DNA from: Natronococcus roseus
Lineage (GTDB): Archaea; Halobacteriota; Halobacteria; Halobacteriales; Natrialbaceae
Direction: 5' to 3'
Length of the DNA: 64,000 nt
Assembly: GCF_043677095.1 (NCBI RefSeq)
Contig: NZ_JBHLJR010000006.1
Span: forward strand, 248,001 to 312,000
In this document: one piece after another, positions 1-12,677 of the stretch
How the letters are laid out: the number at the start of each line of letters is the position of its first letter
Position numbering within the stretch: position 1 is the first letter of the stretch
Program-made: the position numbers and the translations under genes
The notes under the pieces: model-generated
Database searches by the model: none
What the model was told of the DNA's origin: nothing
The model's input: only the letters and a program-made list of their open reading frames with translations

Positions 1-348
1 CTCTACTCGGAGCTCGAGAAGCTGCTCTCCGAGCCCGCGGCGCCCGCGCTGATCCACGGCGACGTCTGGACCACGAACGTGCTCTCTCGGGGCGGCGAGG
101 TGACGGCGTTTCTCGACCCCGCGATGTACTACGCTCATCCCGAGGTCGAACTCGCCTACGTCGACTGGACCGGAACCTTCGGCGAGCCCTTCTTCGAGCG
201 CTACCGGGAGCGCCGCGGAATCGAGGCGGGCTTCTTCGACCGGCGGCGGTACGTCTACCGGCTCTATCCGCTGCTCGTCCACGCCCACCTCTTCGGCGGT
301 CGGTACTCCGGGCGGCTCGAGGCGACGCTCGAGCGGCTGGGGTACTAA
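1..348 (+). CDS. Fructosamine kinase family protein (C-terminal part)
   Basis: The window opens inside this gene; only the last 115 codons are present. The visible HGDVWTTNVL followed by FLDPAMYYAHPEVELAYVDW is the catalytic loop and metal-binding segment of the fructosamine/ketosamine-3-kinase (aminoglycoside phosphotransferase-like) fold. Family members phosphorylate sugar adducts on glycated amines so that they fall off (deglycation). The C-terminal helical part ending LERLGY is normal for the family. The missing N-terminal lobe should lie upstream of base 1. Confidence 0.85.
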   Translation, partial: LYSELEKLLSEPAAPALIHGDVWTTNVLSRGGEVTAFLDPAMYYAHPEVELAYVDWTGTFGEPFFERYRERRGIEAGFFDRRRYVYRLYPLLVHAHLFGGRYSGRLEATLERLGY

Positions 349-486
349 CTCCGACCAAGGGGGAACGAACTCCTCGAGCGACCCTCGATCCCGCCCGCTC
401 CCGTCGGACACCTCGAGCGTTTGAAACGGTCCTCCGAGCCGCCAAATATAGGGAGTATATGTTCTCTAGGGAATATTCTCGAGGGA

Positions 487-494
487 TTCAAATA
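487..494 (+). promoter_or_regulatory. TATA-like box of the aconitase gene
   Basis: TTCAAATA is centred about 26 bases before the ATG at 516. That is the spacing of a leaderless haloarchaeal transcript and supports that start over the upstream ATG at 459. More A/T-rich stretches at about 444-480 could hold a second promoter. Confidence 0.5.
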
Positions 495-515
495 CCACGG
501 GTTCGCAGCTCGAGT

Positions 516-3278
<2,763 letters not shown>

Positions 3279-3396
3279 TCCCGACCGACACCGATTCTTT
3301 TAGCGGCTCGCCCGAACCCGACGAGCGCGAGGGAGAGGGACGCCCGCCGAAGAGCGAGCGTCAGCGTCTTTGGGGCTCCGCACGCAACGTCGATCG

Positions 3397-4125
3397 ATGA
3401 CCGACCTGCGATACCTCCCCGACGCGGACGGCGTGACCGCGTTCACCGCGACGATCACGGAGACGAGCGAGGACGGCGTCTTCCTCGACGGGACCTACTT
3501 TTATCCCGAGGGCGGCGGCCAGCCCGCCGACCGCGGCGTCCTCGAGTGGGACGGCGGCCGCGCGGACGTGGTCGACGTCCGGAAGGACCACGGCGACGTG
3601 CGCCACGACGTCGAGCTCCGAGCGGGGGAACTCCCGACCGAGGGGACGACGGTCGAGGGTCGGATCGACGAGGAGCGTCGCCGCAAACTGAGCCGGATGC
3701 ACACCGCCCAACACGTCGTCTCTCGCGTCGTCCTCGACGAGTACGGGGCGGGCACCGCCGGCAACCAGGTCTACCCGGATCGATCGCGGATCGACTTCGA
3801 GCCCGCGTCGTTCGACGACGCGGATCTCGCACGCATCGAACGGCGGTCGAACGAGGCGATCGAGCGCGACCTCCCAGTTACCAAGGAGAACCGTCCGCGG
3901 CCAGCCGTCGAGGACGCGGTCGACGAGGGTCGCGCACTGTTGGATCTGATCCCCGACTCCGTCGACCCGCTCCGCGTGGTCGAGATCGAGGCGTTCGATC
4001 TGTGTCCCTGCGGCGGCACCCACGTCTCCCGACTCGGCGAGATCGGGCGGATACGCGTCACCGACCACGTCTCGAAGGGCGAGGACGTCGAACGGATCGA
4101 GTTCGAACTCGAGGATCCGACCTGA
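3397..4125 (+). CDS. Alanyl-tRNA editing protein AlaX
   Basis: Trans-editing enzyme that removes wrongly attached Ser/Gly from tRNA-Ala. Its 242 residues match stand-alone AlaX with the AlaRS N-terminal beta-barrel plus the Zn-binding editing core. The Zn motifs are HTAQHVVSRV (HxxxH) and CPCGGTHVSRLGEIG (CxxxH). GGGQPADRG lies in the N-terminal domain. The ATG at 3397 is preferred to an in-frame TTG at 3370, which adds nine residues without family support. Confidence 0.92.
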   Translation: MTDLRYLPDADGVTAFTATITETSEDGVFLDGTYFYPEGGGQPADRGVLEWDGGRADVVDVRKDHGDVRHDVELRAGELPTEGTTVEGRIDEERRRKLSRMHTAQHVVSRVVLDEYGAGTAGNQVYPDRSRIDFEPASFDDADLARIERRSNEAIERDLPVTKENRPRPAVEDAVDEGRALLDLIPDSVDPLRVVEIEAFDLCPCGGTHVSRLGEIGRIRVTDHVSKGEDVERIEFELEDPT

Positions 4126-4237
4126 ACGGCGGCGCCGCGTCCCGGCCGCGAGGAGCGCGGGCTCGAGCGCGTCGTCACGCCATGATCGCGTTCGCGGGTA
4201 CGTCGGGCTTTTCCGGCGTCCGATCGTAGGTCATCCC

Positions 4238-6403
4238 ATGACCACCCCGACCGAGCGCAATCGGCTCGACGAGGAGGAGAGTCCCTACCTGCGCCAGCAC
4301 GCGGACAACCCCGTCAACTGGCAGCCCTGGGACGAGCAGGCCCTCGAGACCGCGCGCGAACAGGACAAACCGATCTTCCTCTCGATCGGCTACTCGGCGT
4401 GTCACTGGTGTCACGTCATGGAGGAGGAGAGCTTCGCCGACGAGGAGGTCGCCGACCTGCTCAACGAACGCTTCGTCCCCATCAAGGTCGACCGCGAGGA
4501 GCGACCCGACGTCGACAGCATCTACATGACCGTCTGCCAGCTGGTCAGCGGCGGCGGCGGCTGGCCGCTGTCGGCCTGGCTCACGCCCGAGGGGAAGCCG
4601 TTCTACGTCGGCACGTACTTCCCGAAGCGCTCGAAGCGGGGCCAGCCGGGCTTTCTCGACCTCATCGAGGGGCTGGCGGACTCCTGGGAGACCGACCGTG
4701 AGGAGATCGAGAACCGGGCCGACCAGTGGACCGAGGCCGCCCGCGATCAGCTCGAGGAGACGCCCGACTCGATCGGCGCCGCGGAGCCGCCATCCAGCGA
4801 CGTGCTCGAACGGGCGGCCGACGCCGCCCTCCGGGGCGCGGACCGCCAGAACGGCGGCTTCGGCTCCGGCGGGCCGAAGTTCCCCCAGCCCGCCCGACTG
4901 CGAGTCCTCGCCCGGGCGTACGACCGCACCGGACGCGACGAGTATCGCGAGGTCCTCGAGGGCTCGCTCACCGCCATGATCGAGGGGGGACTGTACGACC
5001 ACGTCGGCGGCGGCTTTCACCGGTACTGCGTCGACGCCGACTGGACGGTCCCCCACTTCGAGAAGATGCTGTACGACAACGCCGAGATCCCCCGAGCGCT
5101 GCTCGCGGGCTACCGGCTCACGGGCGACGAGCGCTACGCCGACTCCGTCCGGGAGACCCTCGAGTTCGTCTCCCGGGAGCTGACCCACGACGAGGGCGGC
5201 TTCTTCTCGACGCTGGACGCCCAGAGCGAGGATCCCGAAACCGGCGAGCGCGAGGAGGGCGCCTTCTTCGTCTGGACGCCCGCGGAGGTCCGGACCGTCC
5301 TCGGGGACGAAACCGACGCCGACCTCTTCTGTGCCCGGTACGACGTCACGGAGTCGGGCAACTTCGAGGGACGGAACCAGCCCAACCTCGCGGCCTCGAT
5401 TCCCGAACTCGCCGACCGGTTCGATCTCGAGGAGCGCGAGGTCCAGGAGCGTCTCGAGAGCGCACGCAAACAACTGTTCGAAGCTCGCGAGGAGCGTCCG
5501 CGACCCAACAGGGACGAGAAGGTGCTCGCGGGGTGGAACGGCCTGATGATCTCGACCTGCGCCGAGGCCGCCCTCGCACTGGGCGAGGACGCCTACGCCG
5601 AGATGGCGACAGACGCCCTCGAGTTCGTTCGCGACCGGCTCTGGAACGCCGAGGAGGGTCGGCTCTCGCGGCGATTCAAAGATGGAGACGTAGCGGTCGA
5701 TGGCTACCTCGAGGACTACGCCTTCCTCGCCCGCGGGGCGCTCGGCTGCTACGAGGCCACCGGCGAGGTCGACCACCTCGCCTTCGCGCTCGAGCTAGCT
5801 CGCGGCATCGAGGCCGAGTTCTACGACGCCGAGCGCGAGACGCTGTACTTCACGCCCGAGAGCGGCGAGTCGCTCGTCACCCGGCCCCAGGAGCTGACCG
5901 ACCAGTCGACGCCCGCCGCCGCGGGGGTCGCGGTCGAGACCCTGCTCGCGCTCGAGGACTTTGCCGACGAGGACGACGAGTTCGAGGGGATCGCGGCGTC
6001 GGTCCTGCGAACCCACGCGGGCCGCCTCGAGTCGAACGCCCTCCAGCACGTGACGCTGTGTCTGGCGGCCGATCGCCTCGAAGCGGGACCCCTCGAGATC
6101 ACGGTCGCGGCCGACGAACTGCCCGACGAGTGGCGCGAGGCGTTCGGCTCGCGGTACCTGCCCGATCGACAGTTCGCGCTCCGACCGCCGACGGCCGAGG
6201 GGCTCGAGGAGTGGCTCGCGGCGCTGGGACTCGAGGACGCACCCCCGATCTGGGCCGGCCGCGAGGCTCGCGACGGCGAGCCGACGCTGTACGTCTGCAG
6301 AAATCGAACCTGCTCGCCGCCGACCCACGACGCCGACGAGGCCCTCGACTGGCTCGCGGCGTCGGAGGCCGACGGAGAGCTGGGCGACGACGTGCCGTTC
6401 TAA
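4238..6403 (+). CDS. DUF255 / SPATA20-like thioredoxin-domain protein
   Basis: The 721 residues are an N-terminal thioredoxin-like DUF255 domain followed by a six-hairpin glycosidase-like alpha/alpha barrel, as in the YyaL/SPATA20 family. The signature NRLDEEESPYLRQHADNPV is followed by the redox-like SACHWCHVMEEESF (C55, C58). The barrel shows GGFGSGGPKFPQP and HFEKMLYDNA. The biochemical role of the family is not settled. A small thioredoxin lies convergently only 4 bases after its stop. Confidence 0.9.
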   Translation: MTTPTERNRLDEEESPYLRQHADNPVNWQPWDEQALETAREQDKPIFLSIGYSACHWCHVMEEESFADEEVADLLNERFVPIKVDREERPDVDSIYMTVCQLVSGGGGWPLSAWLTPEGKPFYVGTYFPKRSKRGQPGFLDLIEGLADSWETDREEIENRADQWTEAARDQLEETPDSIGAAEPPSSDVLERAADAALRGADRQNGGFGSGGPKFPQPARLRVLARAYDRTGRDEYREVLEGSLTAMIEGGLYDHVGGGFHRYCVDADWTVPHFEKMLYDNAEIPRALLAGYRLTGDERYADSVRETLEFVSRELTHDEGGFFSTLDAQSEDPETGEREEGAFFVWTPAEVRTVLGDETDADLFCARYDVTESGNFEGRNQPNLAASIPELADRFDLEEREVQERLESARKQLFEAREERPRPNRDEKVLAGWNGLMISTCAEAALALGEDAYAEMATDALEFVRDRLWNAEEGRLSRRFKDGDVAVDGYLEDYAFLARGALGCYEATGEVDHLAFALELARGIEAEFYDAERETLYFTPESGESLVTRPQELTDQSTPAAAGVAVETLLALEDFADEDDEFEGIAASVLRTHAGRLESNALQHVTLCLAADRLEAGPLEITVAADELPDEWREAFGSRYLPDRQFALRPPTAEGLEEWLAALGLEDAPPIWAGREARDGEPTLYVCRNRTCSPPTHDADEALDWLAASEADGELGDDVPF

Positions 6404-6407
6404 CGGC

Positions 6408-6794
6408 TCAGACCGTTTCGGTCTCGAGTTCCTGCTCGAGCTGGCCCGCGATCCAGACGGCCGGCGGGACGCGCTCCTCCTCGACGAACCGGGTGAGCTC
6501 CGCGCCGTCGTCGTCCTCGACGACGATCGTCGGAATGTACTCGACGTCGTAGGCGTCGACCTTCGGTCCCTCCTTGTTTTCGTCGAGGCTGATCTCCTCG
6601 ATTCGCTCCTCGGGGACCTCGGCTGCCTCGAGCGCCGCGGCGAAGTCGGGAAGCAGCGCTCGGCAGTCCTTACACCAGTCGCCGGCCCAGACCCGGTAGG
6701 TCACCTCGTCACGGTGGGCCGCGAGGGTGTCGACGGCGTCATCGTAGGAGGCGGCGTCCCACGTCGGGTTCGGTCGCATGGTCTCGAGGCTCAT
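6408..6794 (-). CDS. Thioredoxin family protein
   Basis: A 128-residue thioredoxin-fold protein with a WCKDC active site (RVWAGDWCKDCRALLPDF) and the cis-Pro region EYIPTIVV. The CKDC dipeptide differs from classical CGPC, pointing to a specialised redox partner rather than the bulk thioredoxin. It converges on the DUF255 gene and diverges from the Leu/Phe/Val dehydrogenase gene over a 90-base promoter gap. Confidence 0.85.
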   Translation of the reverse strand: MSLETMRPNPTWDAASYDDAVDTLAAHRDEVTYRVWAGDWCKDCRALLPDFAAALEAAEVPEERIEEISLDENKEGPKVDAYDVEYIPTIVVEDDDGAELTRFVEEERVPPAVWIAGQLEQELETETV

Positions 6795-6884
6795 ACCCTC
6801 GAGTTCCGTCTCCGGGGGCTTAACCGCCGCGCTTCGGCGAGCGGACCGATGACATTTTTACGGGAAGCGAAAGAGATATTAAGT

Positions 6885-7943
6885 ATGGTATTCGACGCGA
6901 TCGGCGACGCCGGCCACGAGCAGGTATCGTACTTCACGGATCCGGAGACGGGGCTGCGAGCGATCGTCGCGATCCACGACACGACGCTCGGGCCCTCGCT
7001 GGGCGGCACGCGGATCCTCGACTACGACTCCGAGGAGGCGGCCCTCGAGGACGTCCTGCGACTCTCTCAGGCGATGACGTACAAGGCGGCCGCGGCCGAC
7101 CTCCCGCTGGGGGGCGGGAAAGCGGTCGTCCTCGGCGACCCAGACGAGGTCAAAACCGAGGCGACCCTCGAGGCCTACGGCCGCGCGGTCGACCGTCTGG
7201 GCGGACGGTACATCACGTCGGTCGACATCAACTCGAGCGCCGCGGAGATGGACGTCGTCGCCCGCCGGACCGACCACGTCGTCGGCGCGAGCGACGGGCT
7301 AGAGAATCCGTCGGGCGTGACTGCACACGGCGTGTTCTGCGGAATTCGGGCCTGCGTCGACCACGTCTACGGCGACGACGATCTGGAGGGCCTCGAGGTC
7401 GTCGTCCAGGGACTCGGCAAGGTCGGGCGATCGCTGGCCGAGGAGCTGCTCGAGGCCGGGGCCGCGGTGACGGTCTCGGACGTAAACCGGGAAGCCCTCG
7501 AGGCGTTCGCGGCCGAGCACGGCGCCGACACCGTCGAACCCGACGCGGTGTACGACCAGTCCTGTGACGTCTTCGCGCCGTGTGCGATCGGCGGTATCTT
7601 GAACGACGAGACGATCCCCACGCTGGAGTGTGACATCGTCGCGGGCGCCGCGAACAACGTGCTGGCCGAACGCCGCCACGCGGAGGCGCTTCGCGAGCGC
7701 GGCATCTTGTACGCGCCCGACTACGTGATCAACGCCGGCGGCCTGATCACCGTCGCCAAGGACCACTTCGGCGGCAGCTACGAGGAGGCCTACGCGGAGG
7801 CCGAGGCGATCGAGGGACGGCTGCGCGGGATGATCGAACGCGCCGACGAGGAGGGAACGACCGTCCTCGAGGCGGCCGAGACTTACGCCAAGGAGCGGAT
7901 CGCGGGCGCGGACGGCGAGTCGCAGTCGGTGCCACAGCCGTAG
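6885..7943 (+). CDS. Leu/Phe/Val dehydrogenase (Glu/Leu dehydrogenase family)
   Basis: NAD-dependent oxidative deaminase of branched or aromatic amino acids. Its 352 residues are the family's usual size. Catalytic lysines lie in MTYKAAAADLPLGGGKAVV; the Rossmann motif is VVQGLGKVGRSLAEE, and FAPCAIGGILN is the family substrate-side loop. I chose the ATG at 6885 (MVFDAIGDAGHEQV), which follows a T-rich TATA-like stretch near 6855; the reading frame is open further upstream but overlaps the divergent thioredoxin gene. Exact substrate preference cannot be read from sequence. Confidence 0.88.
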   Translation: MVFDAIGDAGHEQVSYFTDPETGLRAIVAIHDTTLGPSLGGTRILDYDSEEAALEDVLRLSQAMTYKAAAADLPLGGGKAVVLGDPDEVKTEATLEAYGRAVDRLGGRYITSVDINSSAAEMDVVARRTDHVVGASDGLENPSGVTAHGVFCGIRACVDHVYGDDDLEGLEVVVQGLGKVGRSLAEELLEAGAAVTVSDVNREALEAFAAEHGADTVEPDAVYDQSCDVFAPCAIGGILNDETIPTLECDIVAGAANNVLAERRHAEALRERGILYAPDYVINAGGLITVAKDHFGGSYEEAYAEAEAIEGRLRGMIERADEEGTTVLEAAETYAKERIAGADGESQSVPQP

Positions 7944-8034
7944 TCCGTCGAGCCCGCTCGCTCCCGGCCGCCGACACCGGCACGTCCTGCGAGGGCCAGT
8001 ACGGGTTTACGTCTTGGCTTCCTACGCGCTCGCA

Positions 8035-9012
<978 letters not shown>

Positions 9013-9078
9013 CGGTCGCTACAGTCGCTCTTTCACCTTGGCGAACGCTCTTTATCTCACGCCCCATCAGTCGGATGT

Positions 9079-9756
9079 ATGAAACGTCGCTCCAGACGCG
9101 AGCTGTTGACCGGGACGGCTGGTGGAATCGCCCTCCTCGCCGGCTGCATCGGCGACGACCCGTCGGACGCTGACGACGGAACGAACGACGACGGAACCAC
9201 AGACGGCGAGACGTCGACCGACGACGACCGGGAGAGCGAGGACGGTGCGGACGACGACGAGAACGAAGATACCGGGGCGGACGACGGCGAGGAAACCGAC
9301 GACGACGGGGGAGGGGACGGGGACGAGGACGGAAGTCCGTCGATCGAGGACGCGGCGTTTACCACCACCGAGCCGCGCTCGGAGCCGGCCGCGACGCTGT
9401 TGGCCGACCGGGAGGACGCCGACGCGTGGCTCGCGGAACGGGACGTCGACGAGGAAGCCGAGACGTTTCTCGAGGAGACCGCGTTCGACGAGGCCTCGCT
9501 CGTCGCGCTCGAGGCCCGCGGGCCGAACCTCTGTTACGAACTCGGTCTCGAGTCGGCGGCACTCGAAGCGGGAGCGATCCGACTCGAGGCGGTCGCCGAC
9601 GACGGTGACGACGCCGACAGCTGCGCACAACAGGAGGTGACGGTGGGTCGGCTGGTCCGGATCTCCGACGGCAGCGATCCGGTCGGTGAGGGATCCGCGA
9701 CGATCGTCGACCGTTCCGGAGACGCCCACGAGTTCGACCTCGGTGCCGACGAGTGA
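9079..9756 (+). CDS. Tat-exported haloarchaeal lipoprotein, function unknown
   Basis: A 225-residue protein. Its N-terminus MKRRSRRELLTGTAGGIA ends in the lipobox LLAGC, a Tat signal with lipid attachment. About 65 residues of nearly pure D/E/G/T linker follow (roughly 28-95), then a folded domain with three Cys (LCYELGL, DSCAQQ). A TATA-like CTTTATCTC lies about 27 bases before the ATG. I do not recognise the C-terminal domain; the layout suggests a surface-anchored domain on an acidic stalk. Confidence 0.75.
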   Translation: MKRRSRRELLTGTAGGIALLAGCIGDDPSDADDGTNDDGTTDGETSTDDDRESEDGADDDENEDTGADDGEETDDDGGGDGDEDGSPSIEDAAFTTTEPRSEPAATLLADREDADAWLAERDVDEEAETFLEETAFDEASLVALEARGPNLCYELGLESAALEAGAIRLEAVADDGDDADSCAQQEVTVGRLVRISDGSDPVGEGSATIVDRSGDAHEFDLGADE

Positions 9757-9783
9757 GGAGCGATCGGGAACCGAGACCGTCGG

Positions 9784-10302
9784 CTACGGCGAGTGCTCCG
9801 CTTCGGTCAGTCGGACGACCAGTGTGTCCGTGACGTCCCGAAGGTCGTACTCGGGGAGTTCGCCGTCGGTGCGACGAACGTACAGCGGCTCGACGAGCCG
9901 CGGTCTTGCCGGGGCGCTCTCGGGACCGTCTGCCGTCTCGTCGTCCTGATCCCCGTCTGGTTCCTCCGGGCGCTCGAGCCCGTAGATCTTGCAGAACTTC
10001 CCGGTGTCGCCGGCCTCAAGGGCGCCGTTTCGAAGCTCGGTCGCCAGCGACCGCGAGAGCCACTCCGTCTCGCTGACCGAGGGCTCCTGGACGATCGCCT
10101 CGTCGACGAACCGGGTGAGATACCAGTCGAGATCGTTCAGCAGCGAGACCGCCGCGCCGACGCTGACGGTTCGAACGGCGAGAGCGTTCTCGAAGGGCCG
10201 CTCGAGGTCGTAGGTCGCGAGCGCCTCGCGGGAGGTCTCCCTCGAGAGCAGTTCGTACTGGAGGTTCACCTCGGGATCGCCGACGAGACAGACGCGAGTC
10301 AC
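9784..10302 (-). CDS. Conserved haloarchaeal protein (DUF5804-like)
   Basis: 172 residues beginning MTRVCLVGDPEVNLQYELLSR. The start and the SLLNDLDWYLTRFVDEA segment resemble the haloarchaeal family I know as DUF5804; the name is from memory and tentative. An acidic low-complexity insert (PDGDQDDETADGPES) precedes a C-terminal strand-rich end. No catalytic motif is visible. Its 3' end converges on the lipoprotein gene. Confidence 0.65.
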   Translation of the reverse strand: MTRVCLVGDPEVNLQYELLSRETSREALATYDLERPFENALAVRTVSVGAAVSLLNDLDWYLTRFVDEAIVQEPSVSETEWLSRSLATELRNGALEAGDTGKFCKIYGLERPEEPDGDQDDETADGPESAPARPRLVEPLYVRRTDGELPEYDLRDVTDTLVVRLTEAEHSP

Positions 10303-10371
10303 TGTTCGGTGGTGGGTATGTCTGGGTAATGGGCGTTTCGTCTCCTCGTCGTGGCGGTCTGAACTGCCGAA

Positions 10372-10449
10372 CGGTGGGGACTATCGAAAGCCCCGTCCCG
10401 GCTCGAGTCCTCGAACTCGAGCCGGGACGCCCCTTTCAGTCCCACCCGG
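10372..10449. repeat. Large palindromic element between thiI and the DUF5804-like gene
   Basis: A perfect 15-base inverted repeat (10394-10408 and 10415-10429, CGTCCCGGCTCGAGT) has a 6-base spacer. Imperfect flanks continue it: GTGGGGACTATCGAAAG on the left and the complement of GTGGGACTGAAAGGGGC on the right. It lies 3' of thiI, so it could end or process that transcript, but no long T-run follows on the minus strand. It may be a dispersed repeat. Confidence 0.6.
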
Positions 10450-10500
10450 AGCGGAAGGGACGGAAAGCTATAGCGGCGTGGGTTGCGGAGGATCGACGCG

Positions 10501-11679
10501 TCAGGGTTCGACCAGTTCAGCGCCCCGTGCGGCCGCCTCGGCTCGCTCGAAGAGGTCGTCCGGCTCGGCCGCGAGCAGGGGTTTCAGCCGAGCGTTCGTC
10601 TCGGCCCTGTCGGGCGCGACGCGGTTGCAGCCGGCGTCGATCGTCGACTCGACGAAGGTTCCGATCTCGCGAGCCTGGGCGACGATTTCGTTCTTGTCTC
10701 GAGTCAGGAGCGGCCGGTGGATCGGCAGGCGGGTCGCGCGGCTCGTGACGCCGAGGTTCTGGACCGTCTGGCTCGACTTCTGGCCGGCGGCCTCCCCGGT
10801 GACGATCCCGTGGGCGTCGACGCGTTCGGCCAGCACCTCCGCGGCCCGGTAGAAGAACCGTCGCATCGAGAGCATCCGTCCTTCCTCCATCTCTTCGACG
10901 AGGACGGAGATCGTCTCCCCGCCGGGAATCTTGTACACCTGCGTGTCGAAGTTCGGGGCGTACCGCGAGAGGACGCGGACGGTCTCCATCGCCCGGGCTT
11001 CGTGGTCGATTCCGCCGAACGGCCCTAGATCGACGTACACCGGGACGATCGGGCTTCCGCGTTTCATCATCTCGTAGGCCGCGACGGGCGAATCGATCCC
11101 GCCGCTGATCATCGCGATGACCGGTTCCTGGGCGCCGAGCGGAAGCCCGCCCGGGCCGGACCGCTTCTCGAGGGAGAGGAAGGCTCCCTCCCGGCGAACC
11201 TCGACGCCGAAGGTCAGATCGGGGTCGTCGAGGTCCACTTCGGGCTCGAACTCGTCGGCGACGCTATCCCAGACGGTCGATCCACCCTCTCGGGCGAGGT
11301 CCTCGCTGTCGTAGGGCAACTCCTTGTCGGCTCGTCGCGCGTCGACGGCGAAGCTGCCGCCGTCGTAGCGGGCGCGTGCGATCTCCTCGAGGGCCTCGAG
11401 GATCGCCGCCTGCTCGGTGCCGACCGTGAGACACGGGCTGGCGGAGACGACCCCGAACGTGTCGGCCGCTGCGGCCGTCGCGTCTTCGACTGCCTCCTCG
11501 GTCGTGTGGATCAGGAGTCGGCTCCACCGGTGCTCGACCTCCCCGGGAACCGACCGGTCGTCGAGGATCGCCTCGAGATTCTCAGCGAGGAGTCCCTCCA
11601 TGTACCGCCTGACGGTGTTGCTCTTGGTGTTGATGTCCCCGTGGCGGACGAGGACGGTGTCGGCTCCCGGCGGGTGCAT
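10501..11679 (-). CDS. thiI: tRNA uracil 4-sulfurtransferase ThiI
   Basis: Makes 4-thiouridine in tRNA (and feeds thiamine thiazole sulfur in some organisms). The 392 residues comprise an N-terminal ferredoxin-like/THUMP region (about 1-170) and a PP-loop ATPase with MISGGIDSPVAAYEMMKRG. As in archaeal forms there is no C-terminal rhodanese domain, so sulfur delivery must differ from E. coli. The start MHPPGADTVLVRHG is the usual archaeal one, with a TATA-like box (complement of AGTATAAGG near 11700-11708) about 27 bases upstream. Confidence 0.93.
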   Translation of the reverse strand: MHPPGADTVLVRHGDINTKSNTVRRYMEGLLAENLEAILDDRSVPGEVEHRWSRLLIHTTEEAVEDATAAAADTFGVVSASPCLTVGTEQAAILEALEEIARARYDGGSFAVDARRADKELPYDSEDLAREGGSTVWDSVADEFEPEVDLDDPDLTFGVEVRREGAFLSLEKRSGPGGLPLGAQEPVIAMISGGIDSPVAAYEMMKRGSPIVPVYVDLGPFGGIDHEARAMETVRVLSRYAPNFDTQVYKIPGGETISVLVEEMEEGRMLSMRRFFYRAAEVLAERVDAHGIVTGEAAGQKSSQTVQNLGVTSRATRLPIHRPLLTRDKNEIVAQAREIGTFVESTIDAGCNRVAPDRAETNARLKPLLAAEPDDLFERAEAAARGAELVEP

Positions 11680-11728
11680 ACCGAATCGTAGCCGGGTGCG
11701 AGTATAAGGGGATTACGAGCCGGGGGCG

Positions 11729-12619
11729 TTAGCGCTCGGCGACCGCGAGGCTCTCCTCGAGCACCGTCCGGATCTCGTCGGCCGCGGCGTCGTCGGTCGA
11801 GACCAGTGGCGGGCGGACCTCGTCCGAGGGGATCACGTCGCGGTGGACCAGCCCCGTCTTCGTCGCCTGGGCGAAGCCGTAGGCGCCGCAGGTCTCGAAC
11901 AGCGGGGCGATGGCCTCGGCCTGGAGATCCTGTCCGCGCTCGGTTTCGGCCGCGTCGACCGCCTCGCGGAACGTCCGCGGAACGACGTTCGACAGCGCGT
12001 TGATTCCGCCGTCCCCGCCCAGCCGAATCGACGGGACGAGCAGCGAGTCGTACCCCATCAGACAGCGGAACGCCTCGGGAGTCTCTCGGACGAGCGACTG
12101 GAAGTAGGTCAGATCGCCGCTCGAGTCCTTGATTCCGACGAACTCGTCCCGTTCGGCGAGAGCCGCGACCGTCTCGGGTTCGATTCGCTGGCCCGTGTAC
12201 TGGGGGATGTTGTAGAGGACGATCGGCAGGGTCGTCTCCTCGGCGATCCGCTCGAAGAATCGCTCGTTTCCGCTGGGAGCGTTCGCCGGGGTGAAATAGG
12301 GCGGGACCAGCGCGGCCGCGTCCGCGCCGGCGTCCGCGGCGTTGTCGACGTGGTCGACGGCCTCGCCGACGCTCGTCGCGCCCGAGCAGGCGATCACCGG
12401 GCCGTCGGCGTGGTCGACGGTCAGTTCGATCACGCGGCGGCGTTCCTCGGGAGTGAGACTCGGAAACTCCCCGGAGGTGCCACAGGCGAAGACGCTATCG
12501 ACCCCGCCCTCGCGGAGGTGTGCGAGCAGGTCGACGAGCGCGGCTTCGTCGATCTCGCCGTCGTCGAACGGCGTGATGGTCGGACAGCCGATCCCGCTGA
12601 GTGCGTCGTGAAGGTCCAT
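11729..12619 (-). CDS. DapA/KdgA-family aldolase (dihydrodipicolinate synthase family)
   Basis: A 296-residue class I aldolase TIM barrel of the DapA/NanA family. FACGTSGEFPSLTPEER is the family signature, LYNIPQYTG holds the catalytic Tyr, and FVGIKDSSGDL holds the Schiff-base Lys. It could be DapA (lysine pathway) or a 2-keto-3-deoxygluconate aldolase. No lysine or sugar genes sit beside it to decide. The MFS gene upstream on the same strand (12678-13982) suggests a possible two-gene unit with a transporter. Confidence 0.8.
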   Translation of the reverse strand: MDLHDALSGIGCPTITPFDDGEIDEAALVDLLAHLREGGVDSVFACGTSGEFPSLTPEERRRVIELTVDHADGPVIACSGATSVGEAVDHVDNAADAGADAAALVPPYFTPANAPSGNERFFERIAEETTLPIVLYNIPQYTGQRIEPETVAALAERDEFVGIKDSSGDLTYFQSLVRETPEAFRCLMGYDSLLVPSIRLGGDGGINALSNVVPRTFREAVDAAETERGQDLQAEAIAPLFETCGAYGFAQATKTGLVHRDVIPSDEVRPPLVSTDDAAADEIRTVLEESLAVAER

Positions 12620-12677
12620 GGTGGGGGCAGTATCGCTCGCGTGAAAATCGTTGCCCTCGCGGCGATACCCCGGACGA

